DNA from: Marinobacter daqiaonensis
GTDB taxonomy: Bacteria; Pseudomonadota; Gammaproteobacteria; Pseudomonadales; Oleiphilaceae
DNA: 64,000 nt
NCBI RefSeq assembly: GCF_900115285.1
Contig: NZ_FOYW01000001.1
Span: 1,151,616-1,215,615, forward strand
Reading direction: 5' to 3'
The notes under the pieces were generated by a model. The model ran no database searches. It was not told the DNA's origin and saw only the letters and a list, made by a program, of their open reading frames with translations. Of this stretch, positions 28,265-38,305 are shown in pieces; positions within the stretch are counted from its first letter, which is position 1; each line of letters opens with the position of its first letter. The translations under genes and the position numbers were made by a program.

Positions 28265-29098
28265 CTAGAAGCGACGGTGCTCCCAGACGGGCATGCGCTT
28301 GCGAACCTCGGCCAGGTAGTCGAGGTTCAGTTCGGTGGAGATGACCCCCGCACCTTCCGCCAGCTCTTTCACCACTCCGCCCCAGGGATCCACGATCATG
28401 GAGTGGCCGTAGGTGCGGCGGCGTTCGCTGTTCTGGCCTCCCTGCCCCGGCGCGACCACCCAGACCTGGTTTTCGATGGCCCGGGCGCGGACCAGGGGGT
28501 GCCAGTGGGCATCTCCGGTGTGCCAGGTGAAGGCGCTGGGCAGGGAAATCCAGTCCACTTCCTTCTCCCGGAGCAACCGGAACATCTTCGGAAAACGGAG
28601 GTCGTAGCAGATCGACAGACCGAGCCGGCCTGCGGGGGTATCCACGGCGACCAGGCTGTCACCGGGCTCGAACGTGTCGGACTCCCGGTACTGCCCCTGG
28701 CTGTCTTCAACCATGGCGTCGAAAAGGTGAATCTTGTCATAGCGGGCCACTTCCCTGCCCTGATCGTCCACTACCACACAGCTGGCCCGCACCCGGCCCT
28801 CAATGGGCGAGCCGTCGGGCCTCGCGGCAATGGGCAGCGACCCACCCACGATCCAGAGGCCATGTTTTCGGGCCTGCTCCGCCAGGAACTGACGGATGGG
28901 GCCTTCCGGGCTGACCTCGCGACCTCCGTGGAGCGCCATATTGGCGGTATCCAGCACTGCAAAGTTCTCCGGCAGCACGGCGACCCTGGCGCCCTGCTCG
29001 GCGGCCTTCGCCAGCAGCAGCGATGCCTGGTGCAGATTGTCGTCGATCTGGTGCGTACTCACCATCTGGATGGCGGACACGGTCTGAGAATGCGCCAT
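28265..29098 (-). CDS. Carbon-nitrogen hydrolase (Nit family), probable amidase
   Basis: A 277-residue nitrilase-superfamily enzyme with the full catalytic triad: Glu44 in VLPENFA, Lys122 in YDKIHLFDA and Cys164 in SICYDLRFP. The branch resembles Nit1/deaminated-glutathione amidase, and the same gene sits downstream of yhdP in Pseudomonas. The substrate is not shown by the sequence. It follows yhdP by 47 bases and ends at family A copy 3. Confidence 0.9.
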   Translation of the reverse strand: MAHSQTVSAIQMVSTHQIDDNLHQASLLLAKAAEQGARVAVLPENFAVLDTANMALHGGREVSPEGPIRQFLAEQARKHGLWIVGGSLPIAARPDGSPIEGRVRASCVVVDDQGREVARYDKIHLFDAMVEDSQGQYRESDTFEPGDSLVAVDTPAGRLGLSICYDLRFPKMFRLLREKEVDWISLPSAFTWHTGDAHWHPLVRARAIENQVWVVAPGQGGQNSERRRTYGHSMIVDPWGGVVKELAEGAGVISTELNLDYLAEVRKRMPVWEHRRF

Positions 29099-29145
29099 GG
29101 AAGTTCTCTCCGGGAGTGTGAGCCGGCCAGCGGAAAGCCGGACGG

Positions 29146-32100
29146 CTAGTCCTGATTACCTGTGTCAAAAATGTTCCTGAGGGTGACCTCCGGATTTTCC
29201 CAGGTACCTTTTACACTATAAGTGGCACTGGTGAGTCGGCTCAATGGTTCTCCAAGAAGTTTGTCCAGAACAAACAACGCTCCGCCCACCGGAGGCGATG
29301 CTCCCAGCAGGATCGCCGCCAGTGGTAGATTCTGGGTCAGCGGAAGAATCACCACCAGGCGCATGTCCAGGCTCTTGTCAGCCAGGTTGGTGGCACCGGA
29401 AAGCCTGAGGGCTCCAGAGGGCCCGGCCAGTTGCAGGTCAGGTTTCCAGCGCAGCACCCCCTCGTTGAGGGCGCCCTTGCCATAAATGGCGTCGAAGGCA
29501 ATACCCGCTTCGTAGAGATCGGAAAAGTCGAACTTCAGGCGGCGCTGCAGCGTGTCGGTGTTGAGCAGGTTGAATACCCGGAACAGCTGGGCGGTATTAT
29601 TGCTCTCCAGAATCACGCCGTCATTCAGGCGGAGCGTAAACTCACCGTTGAGGCGGCCCGCCGTGAACTGGTCCGGTCGTCCGGCCCAGGCAACATCAAG
29701 GTCCAGAATGGACCCTTCGTTGGTCAATGGCATCGGTTCGCCCAGAAGACCGCTCAGATCCTGCAGCCCCCCGCCCTCGAGAACACCCCTGAGTGCGGTG
29801 ACTTCCTCTCCGGAACCGACACCCCAGCTCAGTTGGCCCGCGAAGGCGAGGCTTCCAAGCTGCCCCTGCAGATCCCGGAGAGCGATCCGTTCCGGCTCCG
29901 AATCCAGAACGAACGACCAGGAGCCGGCCGGATCGTCCCCCAACACCAGGGACTCGATCCGCACATCCACGGAAGGCCATTCGCCGGCCCGCATTTCGTA
30001 GAATGCCCGCAGCTGCTCCGAGGGAGTCAGCAATTCGGGAACCGAGGCCACGGCCGGATCCTCCGGGTCGGGTGACCGTTCCAGCTGCAACCGGGCAAGG
30101 TCGACCCAGACCAGATCTTCACCGCGGGAGACACGTATCCGGCCGGTGATACGTTCCGAATCCGTGGTAATGAGCCAGCCGCCACTTTCCGGACGAAGGG
30201 TCGCGCTGAACCCGGGCAGACGCTGGTCGCCCAGGATCAGCTGGTCCGCGGACAGCCTCACCTGGTTCAGCCAGTCCCGCGGCGGGGGCAATGTCTCGAC
30301 CGTGGTCGACTCATCAGGGGTTTCGGTGAAACCGGCGGCAAAGACTTTCAGCCGCTCCAGCCAGGGTTTCCAGCGGGTCGGCGCGAACTGCCCCATAGTG
30401 GCGTCAACCTCGAGGCCCGAGGCGACGGGCAGGTCGGCGTTCGTCTGCCCGACGGTGACTTCGCCGGACCAGAATCGGCCGTCACGCCAGTCCAGGGCCA
30501 CACCCAGCCGCTCTCCCCAGGTTCCCCGCAGGGTGAGTCGCTGAGGCGAATGCCACTGCAGCACCGCATCGATGGTTTCTTCCGGGCCCGCCTGCCGGGA
30601 GAGCGGCCCGGGCCACTCGGACCAGAGCCCGGCGCCATTGGCGGTAATCGCGAGCCGTACCGGAGCCTCCGCGGCAATATCCAGTTGCGCCCGGTAGGGC
30701 AACCTGCCCTCGATGCCGGGGAAGGCTGCCTGCTCCCCCATCGCCTGACTCACCAGCTCCCCCAGTTCCGCCTGGCCGGACTGGATCACGGAAAGCCGTT
30801 GTTCACCCGGTGGCGCCCGCAGGGAAACCGTTACCGGCTCATCCAGGAAGCGGGCATTGAAACTGTTCGTGTCGAAGCCATCGGCGCTGGTGTAGCGCAG
30901 TTGCCCCGACAGGTTCTGCCAGTGGAGATCCGCGCCCGGATAATGCACCTCACCGTTCTCCGTGGCGATGGCCGCGCTCACCCTGACCGGTACACTGGTA
31001 TCCAGGGGAATGCCAAGGCCGAGTTCAACGTCAAAATCTCCGCTAACGCTGACCGTATCCGCTGCCTCCCCGGCCATGTCGCCCAACGGGGTTTCCCGCA
31101 GCCAGTAGGCCACCTGGTCGCCGTTCACTCGGGTATTGGCTGCCACCCGGACCTCGGTGGGGCCGCCTTCCGGCGCCACCGTCACCTCGCCCCCCTGCAG
31201 ACTGATGCCGCCGGTATTGGCACTCTCAAGGACAACCCGTGTGTGACCATTATTGATGGTCACTGCACCGTTGGCATCGGTTACCTCCGGCCACTTGGGA
31301 TCATAACGGACCCGGGCATTCCTGAACCGGTAGCTCTGGGCGGTACTGAAACTGAAGGGCGGCTTGTCACGGCCAATCTGGCCATGGGCCCGGAACTCTC
31401 CACTGACCACCTCCCCATCGATGATGGCGGTTGTCAGCCAGTCGTATAGGCCGGGATCGACAGCGCCGACCGGCACCAGGTCCGGCAACATGTCCGCGGT
31501 GGCGTTGGCGATCGTCACCCGCAGGCCCAGGTTATCCTCGCCATAGCGATCGAGCCTCAGGTCAAAGGCCCCGGTCAGGCGTGTCTGCTCCTGATAGTGC
31601 ATATCCAGACCACTGCCGAAAACCCGGATAATACCTCCGTCGAGGCGCCAGCCCACTTTCCCGCTGGCTTCCCGGATGGTCCACGGGTCGGCGTACAACT
31701 GGGGAAAGTAAAGGGTCATATCCTGCCCCTCAAGGACCGCGCGCCCTCCGTGACGGTTCAGCCAGACCGTGCCTCGCAGGTTGCCGCCCGCAGGGGCGCC
31801 GTGATGAGCCTGGACACTCACGCCATCCAGACCCGCCGCAATCTCGAAGTCTTCCGGCTTCTGCCAGGGCAGGCTCAGCCGGAACGATGACAGGGTGCCC
31901 TCCGGTTGATAGTAGCCCAGCTCGACCACCGCCCGCGCCGGCAACATCTCCGCGGCCACTGCCACCCGGGCAATCTCGCCAACGGGGACGCGGGCCGCTT
32001 CGACCCGGATGTCATCATCTGTGTATTCCACCCGGGCATCGACCCCGGCAACGGAGTCACCATGCCAGTCCCATCCGAGATTGGCGATGGCCATGCGACC

Positions 32101-33129
32101 ACCCGCCTCCGTGGCCTGCCAGCCAATGTCCGCGGTCAGGTTTTTCAGGGGTGGCAGGGTATTCAGCTCATTGCTCACCTGGAAAAGGGGCAGCTCAAGC
32201 CTGCCATTGAGCTTGCGCAGGCGACCTTCCTCGAACCGCAGCCAGGTGTCGGCATTCGCCTCCAGCTCCAGTATCTGAAAGCCTTCCCACTCCATGCCCC
32301 GGGTTATGCCTTCGAAAAAACCACCGGGGGTGATTTCGGCCCAGGCATCGCCGGTAAAACGCCCTTCCAGAAGCCCCCTGCCCCTTACCGAAAATCTTGC
32401 CACCTGGTTCAGGGTTCCCTGGCGCATGGCCCTGCCAGAAGCTCTTACCGCGCCACCCTCGTAAACCAGGTCAAGCTGCGGGATATCCACATAGATAGCG
32501 TCGGTGTCGGGAGCCCTAAGGCCGAGAGTAAAGTGGGTAAGACGAATGTGGGGATCCGATATCCGGCGTGTCAGTTCGTCCAGCCACCTTTCCGGATCAA
32601 GCCACCTGTCCAGAGTGTCCTCGTTCGGGTCCGGTTCCTCGGGGGAAAACCCGTTGAGCCGGATGCCGTCCGGCGTGAAACGGCCCTGCTCATCCCTGGC
32701 GACCACCAGCTCCAGTCCGTCCGCCTCTATTCTTTCGAACACCAGCGCCAGGCGCAGCAGTGACCGGGGTCCATCCAGGCGTAGCAGCAGGTGCTGCAGG
32801 GTGGCGGCTTCCTTCTCCGGCTCCCCGGCATGGGTCAGGCGTACGCCGCTGGCCTGGAGCACCGGATCCGGCCCCCGCCAGTCTGCGGTGAGTTCGTGGA
32901 TGGTGACCGGTTGGCCCAGACGGTCACTGAGGACTTCTTCCACAGCCGGCCGGTAATCATCGATATTATCCGCCAGATGACGGAGGTAGGCCGCGCCCAC
33001 CGCCACCACTACCAGTAACAGCAGCAGAGACCAGCCGAGAACGGCTTTCAGATGCCCGGACAGAGTGGGCTTCGGCCTGGATGGGCGCCGGTGCGCCCGA
33101 TCACCAGAATCGGAGGGTCGGGAAGACAT
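29146..33129 (-). CDS. yhdP: AsmA-like phospholipid transport protein YhdP
   Basis: Very large envelope protein (1327 residues from the ATG at 33129; a GTG at 33132 precedes it). It has one N-terminal membrane anchor (about 27-50, GWSLLLLLVVVAVGAAYL) and then a long periplasmic chain of repeated beta strands, as in the AsmA/TamB/VPS13-like bridge proteins. E. coli YhdP carries phospholipid to the outer membrane. The C-terminal AsmA-like domain has FDAIYGKGALNEGVL and the end segment NPEVTLRNIFDT. It starts two bases after rng. Confidence 0.93.
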   Translation of the reverse strand: MSSRPSDSGDRAHRRPSRPKPTLSGHLKAVLGWSLLLLLVVVAVGAAYLRHLADNIDDYRPAVEEVLSDRLGQPVTIHELTADWRGPDPVLQASGVRLTHAGEPEKEAATLQHLLLRLDGPRSLLRLALVFERIEADGLELVVARDEQGRFTPDGIRLNGFSPEEPDPNEDTLDRWLDPERWLDELTRRISDPHIRLTHFTLGLRAPDTDAIYVDIPQLDLVYEGGAVRASGRAMRQGTLNQVARFSVRGRGLLEGRFTGDAWAEITPGGFFEGITRGMEWEGFQILELEANADTWLRFEEGRLRKLNGRLELPLFQVSNELNTLPPLKNLTADIGWQATEAGGRMAIANLGWDWHGDSVAGVDARVEYTDDDIRVEAARVPVGEIARVAVAAEMLPARAVVELGYYQPEGTLSSFRLSLPWQKPEDFEIAAGLDGVSVQAHHGAPAGGNLRGTVWLNRHGGRAVLEGQDMTLYFPQLYADPWTIREASGKVGWRLDGGIIRVFGSGLDMHYQEQTRLTGAFDLRLDRYGEDNLGLRVTIANATADMLPDLVPVGAVDPGLYDWLTTAIIDGEVVSGEFRAHGQIGRDKPPFSFSTAQSYRFRNARVRYDPKWPEVTDANGAVTINNGHTRVVLESANTGGISLQGGEVTVAPEGGPTEVRVAANTRVNGDQVAYWLRETPLGDMAGEAADTVSVSGDFDVELGLGIPLDTSVPVRVSAAIATENGEVHYPGADLHWQNLSGQLRYTSADGFDTNSFNARFLDEPVTVSLRAPPGEQRLSVIQSGQAELGELVSQAMGEQAAFPGIEGRLPYRAQLDIAAEAPVRLAITANGAGLWSEWPGPLSRQAGPEETIDAVLQWHSPQRLTLRGTWGERLGVALDWRDGRFWSGEVTVGQTNADLPVASGLEVDATMGQFAPTRWKPWLERLKVFAAGFTETPDESTTVETLPPPRDWLNQVRLSADQLILGDQRLPGFSATLRPESGGWLITTDSERITGRIRVSRGEDLVWVDLARLQLERSPDPEDPAVASVPELLTPSEQLRAFYEMRAGEWPSVDVRIESLVLGDDPAGSWSFVLDSEPERIALRDLQGQLGSLAFAGQLSWGVGSGEEVTALRGVLEGGGLQDLSGLLGEPMPLTNEGSILDLDVAWAGRPDQFTAGRLNGEFTLRLNDGVILESNNTAQLFRVFNLLNTDTLQRRLKFDFSDLYEAGIAFDAIYGKGALNEGVLRWKPDLQLAGPSGALRLSGATNLADKSLDMRLVVILPLTQNLPLAAILLGASPPVGGALFVLDKLLGEPLSRLTSATYSVKGTWENPEVTLRNIFDTGNQD

Positions 33130-33134
33130 CACTT

Positions 33135-34625
33135 TCAGAGCAAGACCACATCGTACTGTTCCTGGCTGTAGAAGGGCTCGACCTGGAACCGGATCGACTT
33201 GCCGATGAAGCTTTCCAGGTCGGCGACGTTGTCCGCCTCCTCATCCACCAGACGATCCACCACCTTCTGGGAGGCCATGACCAGGTAACTTTCCGCCTCA
33301 TAGGCCCGATTCACCCGCAGGATCTCCCGAAAGACTTCATAGCATACGGTTTCCGCGGTTTTGAGAAACCCCCGGCCGTCACAGATCGGGCAGGGTTCAC
33401 ACAGGATCTGCCCCAGGCTCTCGGTGGTGCGTTTGCGGGTCATTTCCACCAGGCCAAGCTCCGAGACCCCGGTAATCTTGGTCTTGGCGTGATCCCGCTC
33501 CAGCATTTTCTCCAGCATGCGATGAACCTGGCGCTGGTGCTCCGGGTCGTCCATGTCGATGAAGTCGATAATGATGATGCCGCCCAGGTTGCGCAGCCGA
33601 AGCTGGCGGCTTATCGCCCGGGCCGCCTCCAGGTTGGTCTTGAAGATGGTTTCTTCAAGGTTGCGGTGACCCACGAACGCCCCGGTGTTGATGTCAATGG
33701 TGGTCATCGCCTCGGTCTGGTCGATAATGACATAACCACCGGACTTGAGCTGGACCTTGCGGCTCAGGGCCTTCTGGATCTCGTCCTCGACACTGTAGAG
33801 GTCGAAGATCGGCCGTTCCCCGGGATAGTATTCCACCTTGTCCTGGAACTCGGTGACAAACTCGTTCACGAATTCCATGACCCGCTGGTGACTTTCACGG
33901 GAATCAATGCGGACCTTTTCGGTCTGTGGCCGGATCAGGTCACGGATCGTGCGGATAAACAGCGGCAGATCCTGGTAGACGATAGCAGGGGCCTTCACCT
34001 GCTCAATGCGATCAATAATGGACTGGTTGAGGCGCTGGAGATAGGCCATGTCCGCCAGCAGGTCATCCGGTGTAACCCCCTCGGCGGCGGTGCGGATGAT
34101 AAACCCGCCGGCGCAATGTTCCTGGCTGGCAATCCGGGATTCGACAGTCGTCTTCAGGCGGGTCCGCTCGTCATCATCCTCGATCCGCTGGGAGATTCCG
34201 ATGTGGTGCACGCCGGGCATGAACACCAGATAACGGGAGGGAATCGACAACTGGGTGGTCAGACGGGCGCCCTTGGTACCGATGGGGTCCTTGGTGACCT
34301 GGACCACCAGCGACTGTCCCTCACGCAACAGGGTACGGATATCCGGAACCGGGCGCGGGCCGTTGCCCGGTTCCGGGTTGTCAGCGCCGTCGCCCTCCAC
34401 GGGCAGCACGTCGGACGCGTGAATAAACGCTGCCCGCTCAAGACCGATGTCCACGAAGGCAGCCTCCATGCCCGGCAGCACTCTCACGACCTTACCCTTG
34501 AAGATGTTGCCGACAATGCCCTTGCGGCTGGTGCGTTCGACATAAGCCTCCTGAAGCATCCCGTTTTCAACCAGTGCCACCCGGGTCTCCACCGGTGTAA
34601 CGTTGATCAGGATCTCTTCGCTCAT
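33135..34625 (-). CDS. rng: Ribonuclease G
   Basis: Endoribonuclease that matures the 5' end of 16S rRNA and turns over some mRNAs. The 496-residue protein has an N-terminal S1 RNA-binding domain (about 35-115), the RNase H-like and DNase I-like core with the metal aspartates Asp311 (MTTIDINTG) and Asp354 (IIIDFIDM), and the Zn-link cysteines Cys412/Cys415 in CPICDGRG. There is no long C-terminal scaffold, which separates it from RNase E. It lies between maf and yhdP. Confidence 0.96.
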   Translation of the reverse strand: MSEEILINVTPVETRVALVENGMLQEAYVERTSRKGIVGNIFKGKVVRVLPGMEAAFVDIGLERAAFIHASDVLPVEGDGADNPEPGNGPRPVPDIRTLLREGQSLVVQVTKDPIGTKGARLTTQLSIPSRYLVFMPGVHHIGISQRIEDDDERTRLKTTVESRIASQEHCAGGFIIRTAAEGVTPDDLLADMAYLQRLNQSIIDRIEQVKAPAIVYQDLPLFIRTIRDLIRPQTEKVRIDSRESHQRVMEFVNEFVTEFQDKVEYYPGERPIFDLYSVEDEIQKALSRKVQLKSGGYVIIDQTEAMTTIDINTGAFVGHRNLEETIFKTNLEAARAISRQLRLRNLGGIIIIDFIDMDDPEHQRQVHRMLEKMLERDHAKTKITGVSELGLVEMTRKRTTESLGQILCEPCPICDGRGFLKTAETVCYEVFREILRVNRAYEAESYLVMASQKVVDRLVDEEADNVADLESFIGKSIRFQVEPFYSQEQYDVVLL

Positions 34626-34675
34626 GTCACTCTCCGTTCAGGAACTCAGTGTGGCTACCCGGGAATTGCAGCCGT

Positions 34676-35266
34676 TCAGGATATCCAGTACTTCCAGACC
34701 GGCACGCCGGCGTCGGCCAGGAGTTCGGCCGTAATGTCCAGCGGTAGCCCGACCACCGCACTGTAACTGCCCTGGATCTGTCTGACAAAAGCACCCCCCT
34801 TACCCTGGATGCCATAACCACCTGCCTTGTCCATGGGCTCTCCGGTGTCGCAGTAAGCCTGGATTTCCCCGGGCGCCAGAACCCGGAAGGAAACCTCGGT
34901 GACACTCAGACGGACCCGGCATATACCGGCACCGGCCAGGGCAACCCCCGTCATGACCTGATGCCGCCGACCCGACAGATCCTGCAGCATCGCCACGGCG
35001 GCCTCCCGACTATGGGGTTTGCCGAGAATCCGGTCGTCAAGAACCACGGATGTATCCGAGCCCAGTACCAGGGCCTCGGCCTCACCGGCCAGCTCGTAGC
35101 CCGCGACGGCCTTTTCACGGGCCAGGCGGGTAACGTAGTCCGCCGGAGCCTCTCCCTGCCCGGGTGTCTCATCGATGTCGAGGGCCATCGTGGTAAAAGA
35201 TAGCCCAAGCTGGCGCAGCAATTCAGCCCGACGCGGCGATGCTGACGCAAGAATGATCGGTTGCAT
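34676..35266 (-). CDS. Nucleoside triphosphate pyrophosphatase Maf/YhdE
   Basis: Maf-family house-cleaning enzyme that hydrolyses dTTP, UTP and modified pyrimidine nucleotides. The chain of about 196 residues has LASASPRRAELLRQLGL at the start, then GSDTSVVLDDRILGKP and the C-terminal DKAGGYGIQGKGGAFV motif. I use the ATG at 35266; a GTG at 35272 overlaps the mreD stop. The branch with DKAGGY and the mreBCD neighbourhood match E. coli YhdE. Confidence 0.94.
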   Translation of the reverse strand: MQPIILASASPRRAELLRQLGLSFTTMALDIDETPGQGEAPADYVTRLAREKAVAGYELAGEAEALVLGSDTSVVLDDRILGKPHSREAAVAMLQDLSGRRHQVMTGVALAGAGICRVRLSVTEVSFRVLAPGEIQAYCDTGEPMDKAGGYGIQGKGGAFVRQIQGSYSAVVGLPLDITAELLADAGVPVWKYWIS

Positions 35267-35271
35267 GGACA

Positions 35272-35748
35272 CTAGCCCAGTTTGAGGTTAAGCCGGTCCA
35301 GCAGCGGACAGACGATGACCCAGAGAACGGCGCTGGTGGCGGCGGGCCACAGATAGTCAAAACCGGCGCTCTCGGCCCCCAGCAGCTGCTTGATGAAATG
35401 CACCAGCATCTGGTTGATGCCCAGCAGCAGAAAAACAATCAGGCACTGCTGGACCATGGGGAACATTCGCAGACGCTGATGCACGGTCAGTACCAGGAAC
35501 GCGATAACCGCCATGCCAAGCGCGTTGACGCCCAGGGGTGTGGCTTCAATGACGTCCAGCAGGAGCCCCAGGACCCAGGCAGACAGGATGCCAAACTGGG
35601 CCGGCGCACGAAAGGTCCAGTAGAAAACCATCAGCCCTACCCACTCCGGCCTGAACTCGAACCAGCCATGGGGAAAGAGGGAAATGCTCAGCACCAGGGA
35701 AACAACAATGCTGAGCAACATGACCGGATAACTGATCACCGAGAGCAT
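35272..35748 (-). CDS. mreD: Rod shape-determining membrane protein MreD
   Basis: Integral inner-membrane partner of MreB and MreC in the elongasome. The 158-residue protein is almost wholly hydrophobic, with about five membrane segments and the family features FRPEWVGLMVFYW, LGLLLDVIEATPLGVNAL and VNQ-like polar turns. Its ATG overlaps the mreC stop (ATGA). Confidence 0.94.
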   Translation of the reverse strand: MLSVISYPVMLLSIVVSLVLSISLFPHGWFEFRPEWVGLMVFYWTFRAPAQFGILSAWVLGLLLDVIEATPLGVNALGMAVIAFLVLTVHQRLRMFPMVQQCLIVFLLLGINQMLVHFIKQLLGAESAGFDYLWPAATSAVLWVIVCPLLDRLNLKLG

Positions 35749-36656
35749 CAGCGTGCCTCCCCTGGCTCAGCATCCCCGGCAGACCCGCCCTCGCCATCAT
35801 CCTGCTGATCGTAAAGCTCGCCGGCGCCGGCGGCGCCCGCTTCCTGGAACACCACCAGGACCAGTTTGCTTCGACTGAGGCTGGCCATTGGCTCTGCGTG
35901 GATGGTAATGAACGGTGCGCCCGGGTCCTTGGTAATGGAGGAGACTTCCGCCACCGGATAGCCCTTCGGGAAACGTCCTCCCAGGCCGGAACTGACAAGA
36001 ACATCACCCTCGCGGATATCTCCGGTGTCCGGAACGTGGACCAGTTCCAGCTGACCGATATCGCCATTACCCAGTAGGATGGCACGCAGGCCGTTGCGGA
36101 GCACTTCCACCGGTACGGCATGGCTGCTGTCGGAAATCAGGAGAACACGGGAGGTAAAGGCGGAAGTGTACAGCACCTGCCCCATAAGACCATTGGCATC
36201 GAGGATCGCCTGCCCGGCCGAAACCCCGTCGCGGGAACCCTTGTTGATGATCACTTCGTGGGAATACGGATCCGGCGAGACGCCAACCACCTCAGCCACC
36301 ACCACACGGTCATCAAGTGTGCCGGAAGCATTCATCAGCTCACGCAGGCGATTATTTTCGGCCGCCACGGCCGCGTACTTGAGGGCGCGACGCTCCAGGA
36401 TCATCAGGCGCGCCTTGAGGGCCTCGTTTTCGCTGACGAGATCTTCCCGGGGGGTTACCAACCCCGCGAACCAGTCCCCGAGGCGGTCCGGGGCATTGCC
36501 CAGCCAGAACACGGGAGCGAGGAAGGTGGAGATTCTGCTACGGACCTCTTCCAGCCGGTCAAAGCGGGCGTCGGCGACAATCAGCACCAGTGATAACACC
36601 AGCACGAACAGGAGCCGAAAACCGGGGACCGGGCCCTGTACAAAAATGGTCTTAAT
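35748..36656 (-). CDS. mreC: Rod shape-determining protein MreC
   Basis: Bitopic elongasome protein: short cytoplasmic tail, one membrane helix (LLFVLVLSLVLIVADA), a coiled coil (about 60-105) and a periplasmic beta domain with VVGVSPDPYSHEVIINKGSRDGVSAGQ. The start is unusual. The only standard start codon in the frame is GTG at 36683, directly at the base of a strong hairpin and without a ribosome site. AGGAGG at 36666-36671 on the minus strand sits eight bases before an ATT codon at 36654-36656, which I take as the likely start (302 residues). The tail is rich in acidic residues and glycine. Confidence 0.9.
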   Translation of the reverse strand: MKTIFVQGPVPGFRLLFVLVLSLVLIVADARFDRLEEVRSRISTFLAPVFWLGNAPDRLGDWFAGLVTPREDLVSENEALKARLMILERRALKYAAVAAENNRLRELMNASGTLDDRVVVAEVVGVSPDPYSHEVIINKGSRDGVSAGQAILDANGLMGQVLYTSAFTSRVLLISDSSHAVPVEVLRNGLRAILLGNGDIGQLELVHVPDTGDIREGDVLVSSGLGGRFPKGYPVAEVSSITKDPGAPFITIHAEPMASLSRSKLVLVVFQEAGAAGAGELYDQQDDGEGGSAGDAEPGEAR

Positions 36657-36686
36657 AGTGACTCCCTCCTGCCCCGAGAACACAAA

Positions 36687-36714
36687 CGCCGCTGAGGTTT
36701 CCCTCCAGCGGCGG
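36687..36714 (-). terminator. Hairpin between mreB and mreC
   Basis: On the minus strand CCGCCGCTGGAGG and CCTCAGCGGCG form a stable stem with a GAAA loop, followed by TTTGTGTTCT. It lies about 40 bases after the mreB stop and probably lowers read-through into mreC and mreD, giving more MreB than MreC. The same fold would block a start at the GTG of 36683. Confidence 0.65.
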
Positions 36715-36755
36715 TTTCGGGGTCGAGAGCCTCAGGCCGAACCCGGCTGCCATGG

Positions 36756-37937
<1,182 letters not shown>

Positions 37938-37991
37938 TTACCATAGGGGTTTTTCATGTTAACGAGATTTCACGGACCTCGGAGGCCATAC

Positions 37992-38279
37992 GTGACCATT
38001 TCCCGCACGGACATAGAAAAAGTCGCGGTGCTTGCCCGTATCCAGGTGGATGAGGCGCAGGTTTCGGCACTGGAAAATGACCTGGGCAACATCCTCGACC
38101 TGGTGGACCAGCTCAGCGCCGCCGATACCGATTCGGTCGAGCCCCTCGCCCACCCCCTGGACGCGGTGCAACGCCTGCGTCCCGACGAGGTCACCGAATC
38201 CGATCAGCGGGAAGCCTTCCAGGCCATCGCTCCGGCCACTGAAAACGGGCTGTACCTTGTACCCCGCGTCATCGAGTGA
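37992..38279 (+). CDS. gatC: Aspartyl/glutamyl-tRNA amidotransferase subunit C
   Basis: Small scaffold subunit of the GatCAB amidotransferase, which converts misacylated Asp-tRNA(Asn) or Glu-tRNA(Gln) to the amide form. The 95-residue protein starts at GTG with CGGAGG upstream. It contains VAVLARIQVDEAQVSALENDLGNILDLVD and the ending NGLYLVPRVIE. gatA follows 26 bases later. The frame extends upstream to 37956 but has no ribosome site there. Confidence 0.95.
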   Translation: MTISRTDIEKVAVLARIQVDEAQVSALENDLGNILDLVDQLSAADTDSVEPLAHPLDAVQRLRPDEVTESDQREAFQAIAPATENGLYLVPRVIE

Positions 38280-38305
38280 TCTGATCCGCGACTCCAGGAA
38301 TCATC

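Noticed and set aside
33081..34766. 561-codon open frame opposite rng
   Set aside because: Antisense to a gene with intact catalytic motifs, no recognisable family and no start signal.
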